DNA from: Verrucomicrobiota bacterium
GTDB lineage: Bacteria > Verrucomicrobiota > Verrucomicrobiia > Opitutales > Opitutaceae
Length of the DNA: 64,000 nucleotides
Reading direction: 5' to 3'
NCBI GenBank assembly: GCA_019510185.1
Contig: JAEKKV010000020.1
Span: forward strand, 30,906-94,905
Of this stretch, positions 41,123 to 51,200 are shown piece after piece. The notes under the pieces were generated by a model that was not told the DNA's origin, did no database searches, and saw only the letters and a list, made by a program, of their open reading frames with translations. The first letter of the stretch is position 1. The number at the start of each line of letters is the position of its first letter. Made by a program: the position numbers and the translations under genes.

Positions 41123-41160
41123 GGTTAACCGCTAATGAACGCTGATGGACGCTAATTCAG
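41123..41160 (+). repeat. Left inverted arm of the GxxExxY cassette
   Basis: This copy is a member of a family with the core TTAACCGCTAATGAACGCT. It is inverted relative to the arm at 41546-41583. The start codon of the GxxExxY gene is inside it, so the first ~5 residues are repeat-encoded. Confidence 0.8.
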
Positions 41161-41549
41161 ACCAGCCGTTCGCCCAGTTGGGCTACGATCTCATGGCTGC
41201 GGCATTCGAGGTTTATAACGAACTGGGCGGAGGATTTTCCGAAGAGATTTATCAGGAATGCTTGGAGCGTGAACTGGCGGCCCGCAGAATCGCCTTCACC
41301 GCCCAACCCGGCCTTGCCGTTTTCTACAAAGGGGTCGCGCTGAACAAGCACCTTCGGCCGGATCTGATCGTAGGCGGGGAAATCGTGGTGGAATTAAAAG
41401 CCGTGAAAACGCTCGCTGAGGAACATGAAGCGCAGTTGCTCAATTACCTGCGCATTATCCGAAAACCCCTCGGGTATCTCATCAACTTCGCCGCCTTTCC
41501 CAAACTTCAGTGGAAGCGTTTTGCCAACACCCGAAATCCATCTTTCTGA
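41145..41549 (+). CDS. GxxExxY protein (PD-(D/E)XK nuclease-like)
   Basis: This 134-residue protein shows the GxxExxY pattern as G30-F-S-E33-E-I-Y36 and a PD-(D/E)XK-like core: PDLIVGGEIVVELKAV with D73, E84 and K86. Families with this pattern (TIGR04256/PF13366) are classed with the restriction-endonuclease-like fold. No DNA-binding domain or transposase is present. The gene begins and ends inside inverted repeat arms, a cassette-like arrangement. Its substrate is unknown; a nuclease tied to repeat or element maintenance is a hypothesis only. Confidence 0.85.
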   Translation: MDANSDQPFAQLGYDLMAAAFEVYNELGGGFSEEIYQECLERELAARRIAFTAQPGLAVFYKGVALNKHLRPDLIVGGEIVVELKAVKTLAEEHEAQLLNYLRIIRKPLGYLINFAAFPKLQWKRFANTRNPSF

Positions 41550-41583
41550 ATTAGCGGTCATCAGCGTTTATTAGCGGTTAAAA
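41546..41583 (-). repeat. Right inverted arm of the GxxExxY cassette
   Basis: This arm is the inverted partner of 41123-41160. It holds the gene's stop codon and ends 1 nt before the hemL ATG. Confidence 0.8.
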
Positions 41584-41584
41584 A

Positions 41585-42865
<1,281 letters not shown>

Positions 42866-42893
42866 TACCACGGGCCCGAGAGGCGGAACTGCA

Positions 42894-45800
42894 TCAGACC
42901 GCCTGGTTGCGACGGCGAAGGAAGACCGCGCCGAGGGCGAGCAGGCCGGCGAGGGCCGCGTAGGTGGCGGGCTCGGGGATGGCGGAGATCGTCAGATTAT
43001 TGGTCGAGTTGGTGAAGAGGTAGCTCCACGTGCCGTCGTTTCCGCTGAAGGTCGCGTTGCTATCTGAGGTGCTGAGGGCCGTGCTGGTGATGGAAACACC
43101 GGTGAAGCTTCCGGTCGGCGTGCCGCCGGTGAACAAGGAGTAACTGCCGGCGATGGTGTTGGTCAGGTTGAAGGTCAGCGTGCCGGCCTTGGTGAGTCCG
43201 GAGACTGCGGTGATGGCGGTGAAGCCATTGGAGAGGTCGGCCGTCATCGTGGTCGAGCCGGGGGTGAACGAACCCGTGCCGGCGAGAGCGGAACCTTCGG
43301 CGAGGGTCAGGCCCGACGTGACTGCGACGGTGCCGCTGTTGTTGAAGGTGGCGCCGGTGGCGACCGAGATGCCGGAGCTGGCGTTGATTGCTCCGGTGCC
43401 GGAGAGGGTGAGCGTGCCGGCGCTGACCGTCGTTGCGCCGGTATAGGTGTTGCTGCCGCTCAAGGTCAGCGCATTGGTGCTGGAGCTGCCCAGAGTGAAG
43501 CTGCCCGCGCCGGCGATCACACCAGCGTAGGTGCTCGCTACAGTCTGGTTCACGGTGAAGTTGCGGCCGGTCTGGGTGTTGATCGTGGCCGTATTCGTGC
43601 CACTGCTCGGTGTGGCGTTGGTGCCGCTTAACGAACCGGTGGTCGTGTCCACAGCCGTCGCCAGATTGAGAATTACGGCCGTTCCGGCTCCAGTGTTGGC
43701 GTTGTTGACGGCGAGCGCTCCGGTCGTTGCCCCCAGCGTTCCATTGGTGCCTACCGTTACCGTGCCGGCGTTAACCGTCGTGCCGTTGTAGGTGTTTGCA
43801 CCAGTGAGTGTGGTTGTGCCGGTGCCCGCGAAGGTCATGCCGCCGCTGGTGTTAGCAGCCGTGGAGATCGTGCCGATTGTGGCGTTGGTGCTGCCTCCCC
43901 CTGTCAATGTGATGGTGGGTGCGCTCGTATAACCCGTGCCTGGATTGGTGATGACGATCCCGGTGATAACACCGCCGGAAACAGTGGCGTAACCTGCGGC
44001 ACCGGTGCCGCCACCGCCTGAGAAAGTGATGGCGGGTGCGCCAAGATAGCCGCTGCCGCCGCTGGTGATCGCAACGCTGCTTACACCAGATCCCGAGGCT
44101 GCGACTAATGCGACCGGGATGGTGATTGCCACCCCGTTGTTGTTAATCGTGCCGCCATTAGCAAACACGTTTACTGCTGTATTGTTCGTGGTGATGAAGG
44201 TCGTGGTCGCGGTATTTGCTTTCAAAGTGCCGCCATTGAAGTTCACCAACTTTGTTCCATTGGCATTCGGAGCAATGGAATGCGCCTGCAGTGTTCCACC
44301 GGTGAGCAGGTTGATCTCTCCGAAGTTCGTGGCGTTGTTGCTCTGGTTCAGGTCGATGTCTGCATTCGCCGCCGTGAGCGTCGCGTTGCCCACGTTGATG
44401 ATTGCGGTGCCGTTGCTCCCCCAATTGTTTTTAAACTGACCGACTACTCCTGTGTAATTCAATGTGCCGCCAGTCATATTCAGAATACCAATGCCGCCCG
44501 ATCCACCGCTGCGGCTGACGATCATCCAACCGTTGTTGGCACCAGTGGTCAATGTGCCGCCGCTAATATCGAGAACGCCCGTCGCAGCGCCATTGAAGCC
44601 GCCAACGTCAAGCTCGCTCACCGAGGCCGTGCCGCCGGAAAGGTTGTAGTATCCATACGAGCTGCCGCTCGCTCCGCCACCGAGCTGTAGTTGGGTGTAA
44701 GGGCTAGTTCCTCCCGTGCTCCCAACAATGGCACCTCCCGATTGATAGAGGAATCCTTGCCCCGTGGTGCTGGTGGTTCCCGATCCAACGACAATTTGGT
44801 TGGTTCCATTTGGGTTCAGCGTGATGCTGGAACCCGTTTGCAGGTTCATAACCGCATTGCCACCGCCGGCCACACCGACGTTGATCTGTCCACCAGCGGC
44901 AAGAGAGCCGTTATAATTCAATGTGCCGGCGCTCACAGTCGTCTGCCCGGTGTAGGTATTGGTGCCGGAAAGCGTCAAGGTGCCGGTGCCAAGCTTGTTA
45001 ATACCCAGCGACGTCCCCACGTTAGCGATATTGCCCGAATAGGTCTGCGTGCCGCCGGCGTTGGTGGTATCCAGACCAAGGTTAACCGCGCCGCTCCAAG
45101 TGACGGTTTGGCCGCTCCCACCCAAACCCGCAAGCAGGCCGCCAACCGTTCCGTTGCCGCTGGTGCCCGTGGTCCACTCACCGGTGCCGCCCAGGTTCAC
45201 CGCCAGAGTGGAACCGGTGTTCGCCGTGACCGCTCCCGACGCGGACATGGAGACGAGTTTGGCGAATTGCAGCGTGCCCGCACTGATCGTCGTGCCGCCG
45301 GTGTAGGTGTTCGTGCCGGAAAGAACCACGGTTCCGGTGCCCACTTTAGTTACCGCACTGGCCGTCGACTGAGTAATCGCAGCGTTAATGGTGCCGGTGC
45401 CGCTGTTGCTACCCAAGCTGGTGTTGCCGCCCAATACAACCGAACTCGTGGCGCCGATCACCGAACCTGACTCGATGCGAATCGCACCGAGATTCTCAGT
45501 GTTCCCCGATCCAACGACGTTGAAGGTAACGCCATCAAAGGAAGCGGTCGTCGTATTGAGGTAGAGCGTGCCCGCGCTGGTGATGTTCACCGTCGCGCCA
45601 CTGCCGATATTCTCACCCGCTGCGTTCACGACCACCTTCTTCCCGCCAGTGGTGTTCACATTCAGCGTGCCGGTGAAGCTGTTCAAACCCGAGGCATTGC
45701 TGAAAGTCGGCGTGCCGGTGCTGCCAGCTAGAGTGATCGTGCCGGTGCCGGTAAAGACGTTGGCGATAGGCGCGTCCGCCGAAAACGTAATGTTTGCCGT

Positions 45801-47789
45801 GCCGGAAGCGCCAATCGCCACTGAGCCCGTGCCGAATACCGTGTTATTAGTGGTCAACGCAACCGTGCCGGCGCTGATGGTGGTGCCGCCGCTGTAGGCA
45901 CTGGAGCCGGTGAGCGTGAGCGTGCCACTTCCTACTTTTGTAAGAGCGAGAATACCGGTGCCAGAGTCCTTGATCGTGCCACTGAAAGTCGTGCTCGTGT
46001 TGAGAGCACCCACACTGATGGTCGATGTTGTCGCCAATGTGTTGTTTACGATCTGTCCGCTTCCGGCAAAGGATCCGAAATTGATGGTGCCGTTGCCTAT
46101 GTCGATCCGCACACGACCGGCGTTGGCGTCATTGAACACCCACGCCGCGGCTGCGCTGCCGGCGTTGACGGAGGTGAAATCCACCGCGTTGTTGTTATTA
46201 AAGGTAATGGTTCCGCTGTAGCCGCTGTTGGTCCCATTGAGGGCGACCGTGGAAGCAACTCCGCTGTTGGTCAGAGTCAGCGCCGCTGAACCGCTGAGGT
46301 TGCCGTTCAAGTTCAGATTTTTGCCCGACATGTCGAGTATCGTGCTGCCGCCGACCGAGATGTTATTGGCGAGAACCCAATTGCTCGCCGTCCCAGCCTT
46401 CAATGTGCCGCCGTTCAGCGTGAGCGCCCCAGCGCCAAACGCGCTGTTGTTGCCAAATACCAGAGTGCCGGCATTTAATGTCGTGCCGCCGCTGTAGCTA
46501 TTCGCATTGCTAAGGGTGAGTGTGCCCGCGCCAGGTCCGCCGTAGGTGATCGAGGAGGCTCCACCGCCGTTATTGCTGATCACGCCGCTAAGGGTGGTGG
46601 CTTGGCCGTTGCTTAAGATCACCAGTTCCTGGTTGGCACCAATGGTCAAGCCGCCGCTGTAGGTAACCGTGCCTGTGCCGGCATTCATCAAGCCGTTGGC
46701 CGTGAAGGCGCCCGCAATCGTGCCCGCTGCGCCGGTGTAGCGAAGGGTGTTAAAGGAAGCGCTGGCACCCAAGGTGCCCACCGCAGCCACGTCATAGTTC
46801 ACCGTGCCGGCGGTGCTCGTTACATTGGCCGCCGTCGCCGCCGCAGTGCCCGTGTAAGCGGTGATCGCGCCGCCATTGCCTCCCGCCGCATAGGTCAAGC
46901 CAGTGCCGGTGCCCGTGGTAATCCACGTGCCAAGGATGCCGGTGGAGTCCACCGCATTCGATGTCTTCGTGGTTCCGGTGAGCGAGGAAATATTGAGCAG
47001 GCCACTCCCGCTGCGGGTAATCGTAGCCAAATCCACTATATTGGTGGCAGTGCCATTGGTCACCGTCGAGTTACCCGCGTTGACCGCCGTGGAGGCGAAG
47101 GTCTGCGTGCTGCCCGTCGCTGTCGGCGTGTAGTTGAGCGTACCACCACCGAGCGCCAGAGCGGTGCTGGAGCTGATGGAACCCGAAAGGGTGAGCGTAC
47201 CGACGTTGATGGCGGTCGTGCCGGTGTAGGTGTTGGCGCCCGTGAGCGTGAGCGTGCCCGTGCCGGTCTTGGTCAGGCCAAAGGCGGAACCGCCGTCGCT
47301 GATGACGTTATTAAACGTCAGGCCGCCGGAGCCGACGTTCCATGTCTGACTGGCCCCGAGGGCAATGTTGATGTTTTGGTTCGCCGTCGCAGAACCGATG
47401 GTGACCGCCCCCGTTCCCGTCGTGAGGCCGCCCGACCCGAGCGTCAGCGTCTTGTTGGCGCCGCTGCTGGTGTTCGTCAGTGAGACGGCGGCGGTATCTG
47501 TGAAAGCGATCGAATTGGCAAAACCGTCTGTATCGAAATTGATCGTCAGCACACCTGCTACATTGCTCGGCCCCAAAATGGTGAGATCATCGGAAGAGGT
47601 GGGGACTGCCGAAGTGGACCAGCTGCCGGTGGCGCTCCAAAGGCCGGTGGTGACACCCGTCCAATTGGTTGGGGTGGCGTGGGCAGTGCCCGTGATCACG
47701 ACGCCAAGAAGAAAGAGTTTGATAAGCCGGGCCGGCTGAAGTCGCGCGGACGACGAGGATGCCAATACAGAACAATGATGGGGGTTCAT
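42894..47789 (-). CDS. PEP-CTERM autotransporter-type beta-strand repeat protein, long paralog
   Basis: The 1631-residue protein starts at ATG 47787-47789 (MNPHHCSVLAS...). A signal/transmembrane segment (about 18-38) leads to a long Gly/Ser/Thr-rich region with many near-repeats of the type LTLTGANTYTGTTAINVGTLT (autotransporter-associated beta-strand repeats). It ends with a PEP-CTERM tail: the AIPEPATYA motif, a hydrophobic helix and RRRNQAV. PEP-CTERM proteins are sorted by an exosortase (not in this window) to the envelope or outside, often with exopolysaccharide. Its N-terminus and leader match the 48.3-52.1 kb paralog. Confidence 0.9.
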   Translation of the reverse strand: MNPHHCSVLASSSSARLQPARLIKLFLLGVVITGTAHATPTNWTGVTTGLWSATGSWSTSAVPTSSDDLTILGPSNVAGVLTINFDTDGFANSIAFTDTAAVSLTNTSSGANKTLTLGSGGLTTGTGAVTIGSATANQNINIALGASQTWNVGSGGLTFNNVISDGGSAFGLTKTGTGTLTLTGANTYTGTTAINVGTLTLSGSISSSTALALGGGTLNYTPTATGSTQTFASTAVNAGNSTVTNGTATNIVDLATITRSGSGLLNISSLTGTTKTSNAVDSTGILGTWITTGTGTGLTYAAGGNGGAITAYTGTAAATAANVTSTAGTVNYDVAAVGTLGASASFNTLRYTGAAGTIAGAFTANGLMNAGTGTVTYSGGLTIGANQELVILSNGQATTLSGVISNNGGGASSITYGGPGAGTLTLSNANSYSGGTTLNAGTLVFGNNSAFGAGALTLNGGTLKAGTASNWVLANNISVGGSTILDMSGKNLNLNGNLSGSAALTLTNSGVASTVALNGTNSGYSGTITFNNNNAVDFTSVNAGSAAAAWVFNDANAGRVRIDIGNGTINFGSFAGSGQIVNNTLATTSTISVGALNTSTTFSGTIKDSGTGILALTKVGSGTLTLTGSSAYSGGTTISAGTVALTTNNTVFGTGSVAIGASGTANITFSADAPIANVFTGTGTITLAGSTGTPTFSNASGLNSFTGTLNVNTTGGKKVVVNAAGENIGSGATVNITSAGTLYLNTTTASFDGVTFNVVGSGNTENLGAIRIESGSVIGATSSVVLGGNTSLGSNSGTGTINAAITQSTASAVTKVGTGTVVLSGTNTYTGGTTISAGTLQFAKLVSMSASGAVTANTGSTLAVNLGGTGEWTTGTSGNGTVGGLLAGLGGSGQTVTWSGAVNLGLDTTNAGGTQTYSGNIANVGTSLGINKLGTGTLTLSGTNTYTGQTTVSAGTLNYNGSLAAGGQINVGVAGGGNAVMNLQTGSSITLNPNGTNQIVVGSGTTSTTGQGFLYQSGGAIVGSTGGTSPYTQLQLGGGASGSSYGYYNLSGGTASVSELDVGGFNGAATGVLDISGGTLTTGANNGWMIVSRSGGSGGIGILNMTGGTLNYTGVVGQFKNNWGSNGTAIINVGNATLTAANADIDLNQSNNATNFGEINLLTGGTLQAHSIAPNANGTKLVNFNGGTLKANTATTTFITTNNTAVNVFANGGTINNNGVAITIPVALVAASGSGVSSVAITSGGSGYLGAPAITFSGGGGTGAAGYATVSGGVITGIVITNPGTGYTSAPTITLTGGGSTNATIGTISTAANTSGGMTFAGTGTTTLTGANTYNGTTVNAGTVTVGTNGTLGATTGALAVNNANTGAGTAVILNLATAVDTTTGSLSGTNATPSSGTNTATINTQTGRNFTVNQTVASTYAGVIAGAGSFTLGSSSTNALTLSGSNTYTGATTVSAGTLTLSGTGAINASSGISVATGATFNNSGTVAVTSGLTLAEGSALAGTGSFTPGSTTMTADLSNGFTAITAVSGLTKAGTLTFNLTNTIAGSYSLFTGGTPTGSFTGVSITSTALSTSDSNATFSGNDGTWSYLFTNSTNNLTISAIPEPATYAALAGLLALGAVFLRRRNQAV

Positions 47790-47797
47790 CGGTTGCC

Positions 47798-47871
47798 TTT
47801 TTGGGGGGACACTAATCGGGGTTTCTACCAACCTGACGGTAATTACCTTACCACGGGATTGTCCCCAAAAA
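47798..47871 (-). promoter_or_regulatory. Conserved leader inverted repeat upstream of the long PEP-CTERM gene
   Basis: Plus-strand TTTTTGGGGGGAC (47798-47810) can pair with GTCCCCAAAAA (47861-47871) across ~50 nt. The same arrangement recurs upstream of the second PEP-CTERM gene (52124-52203), so it is conserved in both leaders. It may be a 5'-UTR fold or a protein site. Confidence 0.55.
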
Positions 47872-48000
47872 CAGCTGAATTTGGGACTTGGAGCCGGGTG
47901 GGTCTCTTCCCTTGGACGATTGATCGCGCATGCAAGATCATTACCCGCGCCATTGCAGGACTGTAGGCCGGCTTGTGCTTTTCGCGCTCAGGAGCTTTTG

Positions 48001-48030
48001 AACGGTTGTCACGTATTACGTAACAAACCC
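48001..48030. repeat. Imperfect palindrome related to 48177-48209
   Basis: The segment shows GGTTGT..ACAAACC arms around an ACGTATTACGT core, close in pattern to the longer palindrome at 48177-48209. The two lie on either side of the structured repeat. Confidence 0.5.
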
Positions 48031-48052
48031 GCCCCTCCCGGAGGCGCGAAAG

Positions 48053-48163
48053 CCCCATCTGCGATCAGCAGATGCCTCCGCTCCCCCGCGCAGGCGATCA
48101 GCCGGAGCCCCACTCCCCAAAAATCGTCCCCTTGGGACGATTTCATTAGCGGTTTCCCCACCT
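48053..48163 (+). repeat. Structured interspersed repeat, copy 1
   Basis: This ~110-bp segment is near-identical to 59210-59318. It holds the hairpins CATCTGC-5nt-GCAGATG and AATCGTCCC-3nt-GGGACGATT, ending in ATTTCATTAGCGG. In copy 2 the second stem is AATCGCCC-4nt-GGGCGATT, a matched T-to-C with A-to-G change that keeps pairing. Confidence 0.8.
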
Positions 48164-48176
48164 CCACTTTCGCCCG

Positions 48177-48209
48177 AACGGTTTGTCGCGTCATACGTGA
48201 CAAACCGTT
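48177..48209. repeat. 33-bp near-perfect palindrome
   Basis: The arms AACGGTTTGTC and GACAAACCGTT are perfect (11 bp), and the inner CGT/ACG also pair. Only a central G/T position and the CAT loop break symmetry. It could be a binding site for a dimeric protein or a stem-loop. Confidence 0.7.
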
Positions 48210-48296
48210 CTACGTTCGCGCGGGGAGCCTGGACGTAGACATCGCGCAAACGCTCCCTCGGCTTGCTGAGCACCACCGGTTCGAAGAGCCGCGGCA

Positions 48297-51200
48297 TCAG
48301 ACCGCCTGGCTGCGGCGGCGGTAGATACCAGCGCCCATGAGCGCGATCACCCCGGCGAGGACAGCGTAGGTGGAAGGCTCCGGGATGGCGGAGACACTCA
48401 GGACACCCGTGGACTCGGTGAAGGTGAAATTGAGGCCGCTGGCGGAGTTGGTCCAGACGCCGGAATTATTTGTCAGCGAGGTGAAATAGGAGCCGGTGAT
48501 GCTCACACCGCTGAAGCCGGTCGCGAGCGAACCGCCGGAGGCTTGGAAGAGGTTGAAGCTTTCGCCGCCACTCAGGATCGAGGAGGTGAAGTTGATGGCG
48601 AGGGTGCCGCCGAAGGTCAACGTGCCCGCGGTGCTCGTGACCGTCGCGTAATTCGTACCGGCCGTGCCCGTCGCGGCCAAGGTTACCTGGTTGGCGCCGC
48701 TCATAGTGAAATTATTGCCGTAGGCCAGCGTGCCGGCCGAAACTGTCGTGCCGCCGCTGTAGGTGTTGGCGCCGGTCAGGGCCTGGACGCCGCTGCCGGA
48801 TTTGATCAGGCCGCCAGCGTTGCTGATCACGCCACTGTAGCTATAGGACCCGGAGCCGGCGAGGGTGAGAAACTGGCTCGAGGAGTTGGAAATAACCACC
48901 GTACCACTGCCGTTGAGGCCGGCAATGGTGAGGCTTTGGCCTTCGGTGTTGAGTTGCGAGGTGGAGCCGATGGTGACGGCATTGGAGGCGCCGAGGGCGC
49001 CGTTGACCGTGCCAAGAGTCGCCGCGTTTTGAACGGTGACGTTCCCCGTGATGTTGTTGCCGCTGTTCTTCAACCAAGTGAGGTTCGTGAAAGAACTGCT
49101 GCTGCTGTCCACGGTGAGGTTGCCGGTGCCCGTGATCGCACCCGTAAAGTTGAGGGTATTACCACTGCCCGCTGCTCCAGCATTGTTGATCGTCAGGTCT
49201 TTGTTGAGCGTAACCGTGCCGGAATAGGTCGTCGTGGTTCCGCCACCTGCCGTGTCAGCGATGGTAGCCGTGCCGGAAGAGCCAGATGCGATGACGATGT
49301 TGTTCGCGATGGTGCTGCCGCCGGAGTTGGTGCTGATGCTGGCATTGTTGGAACCGGAGGTGTCGCCGATAGTGATACTACCCGTGCCGAAGCCCGCAGC
49401 GTTGGTGGTAGAGACCACGCCGTTCTTCACAGTGGTGCCGCCTGTGAAGGTGTTCGTGCCATTGAGGGCGAGCGTGCCGGCGCCCGCTTTGATTATGCCC
49501 GAGTTGGTGCCGCTGGTGCCACCGCCTGCGACGACGCCGGCAAGCGTGAGGGTTCCGCTGCCGTTCGTCGTAATGGTCGGCGACGACGCGTTCGTGAGCG
49601 TCACAGCGTTGGTGTTGAGAGTGAGCGAGTTGGTGCCGCCGAAAATAAAGCTGCCGTGAATATCCGTGCTGTATTGTCCACTTAGCGTGATTGCTGAACC
49701 GCTGGTATTATCAATCGTGGGGGTTGCGGTGTTGGCCTCGTTAAGGTAAAGATACATGCTGATGCCGGTGGTAGTAACCCCATTTTGATTGGTAAAGCTG
49801 CTACCGCTACTGGAGGTGGTATTGATTGCATTCGCACTGTTGAAGTTCGTCGTTCCGCTATTGACCGACACATAAGTGTTAGTGTTATCGCTATTGTTGT
49901 TGTTATTGCGCAGATTGTTACTGCCGGAGAGCGTCAGCGTGCCGGTCTGATTTAAGATCATGGCCGAACTGCGGTTAGCCACGCTATTAGAGATAACACC
50001 CGTCACGTTGGTGGTGCCCGCGCCGGCGAATTGGACAACATTATAGGTACCCCCGGTGTTGGTTATATTACCAATATTCAGCGTAGCCCCGGAGGCAGGG
50101 CTGAAGATGTTTGTCGCGCCGCTTGTGGTAACAGCGTTCAGGGTAAGGCTATATCCATTGCCGTTGGTGACGTTGAGCGTGCTGCCACCGGCAAAATTTG
50201 TCGTGCCGCCCAGCGTGAGCGTGTTGTTCGTACCACTGCTGATTTGATCCACACTTATACCCACCGTGGCGCCAGACGCGATCGTCGTGCTCGCAGGTGT
50301 GAACGTCCCGGCAGTATCCGAACGCAGGTTAATATTTGTGCCAGTGCTTACCGTCAGCGGGGAATTGGAGCTCATCGCTGCCGTGCCATTGTATTGCAGC
50401 GTGCCGGCGACAACCGATGTCGTCCCCGAGTAAGTGTTGGTGCCCGCAAGCACGAGGGTGTTGGTGCCCCGCTTGGTAAGGCTGATGGTGCCGCCACCCG
50501 TGCCAGTCGTGTTCTGAATATTGCTCGATACCGTGAAGCTGCTGCCGGACGCGTTGGTCGTGTCGAAGCCGATCGACGAACCGGCCTGCAGGCCGTTGCT
50601 GGTCACACTTCCGTCCAAGTTGGTGAGCAAGGTAGTGATGTCACCCGTCGTGAACTCACCCGTGCCACCGACATTGAATACCAGCGTGCCGCCGTTGCCG
50701 ACTTTGATGTTTGCGGCCGTCCAACTGGCGCTCGTGTTATTGTAAAGCGACGTCTCCTTCGCGAACACGAGCGTGCCGCTGCCGATGGTCGTTACGCCCG
50801 TGTAGGTGTTGGCACCCGAAAGGGTCAGGATGCCTGCGCTGGGGCCGCCGTAGGTGAGCGCGGAAGCGCCGCCGCCATTGTCAACGATGGCCGAGCCGAG
50901 ACTGATGTTCTGGCCGTTGCTGAGCACGACCAGCTCCTGGTTGGCGCCAATGGTGAGGGTGCCGACGCCGGTTTCGGTCAAGGCGCCGGTGCCGGCGTTC
51001 ATCAAGCTGTTCAGCGTGACGCCGAAACCGCCATTGGACCACGTCACCGCGCCGCCGGTGTAGCGCAAGCTATTGCCGGTGATGGCACCGGTCTGCGTCG
51101 CCCCCGCGGCGAAGGAGTAGTTGGTCGTCGCACTGGTGACATTGGAGAGGTTGCCCGCGGTGCCCGCAGTGGCGCCGCTGTAGGACGTGATCGCGGCACC

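Larger units (their letters stand above)
41123..41583 (+). mobile_element. Repeat-bounded GxxExxY cassette between nadE and hemL
   Basis: A 461-bp unit has near-identical inverted arms at 41123-41160 and 41546-41583 (about 35 of 38 positions match in inverted orientation), and one gene exactly between them. The start codon (41145) lies in the left arm and the stop codon (41547-41549) in the right arm. The unit abuts the hemL start (41585). No target duplication was seen by eye, and mobility is inferred from its composite shape and other solo copies of the arms. Confidence 0.5.
47790..48296. other. 507-bp intergenic region between the two PEP-CTERM genes
   Basis: It holds the conserved leader of the long PEP-CTERM gene (about 47790-47890), one copy of a structured interspersed repeat (48053-48163) and two related long palindromes (48001-48030 and 48177-48209). 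Small open frames here lie in the repeat or palindromes and are not supported as genes. Confidence 0.7.

Noticed and set aside
48009..48324. Small proteins in the 48.0-48.3 kb spacer
   Set aside because: The frames lie within the structured repeat and palindromes, with no independent evidence of coding.
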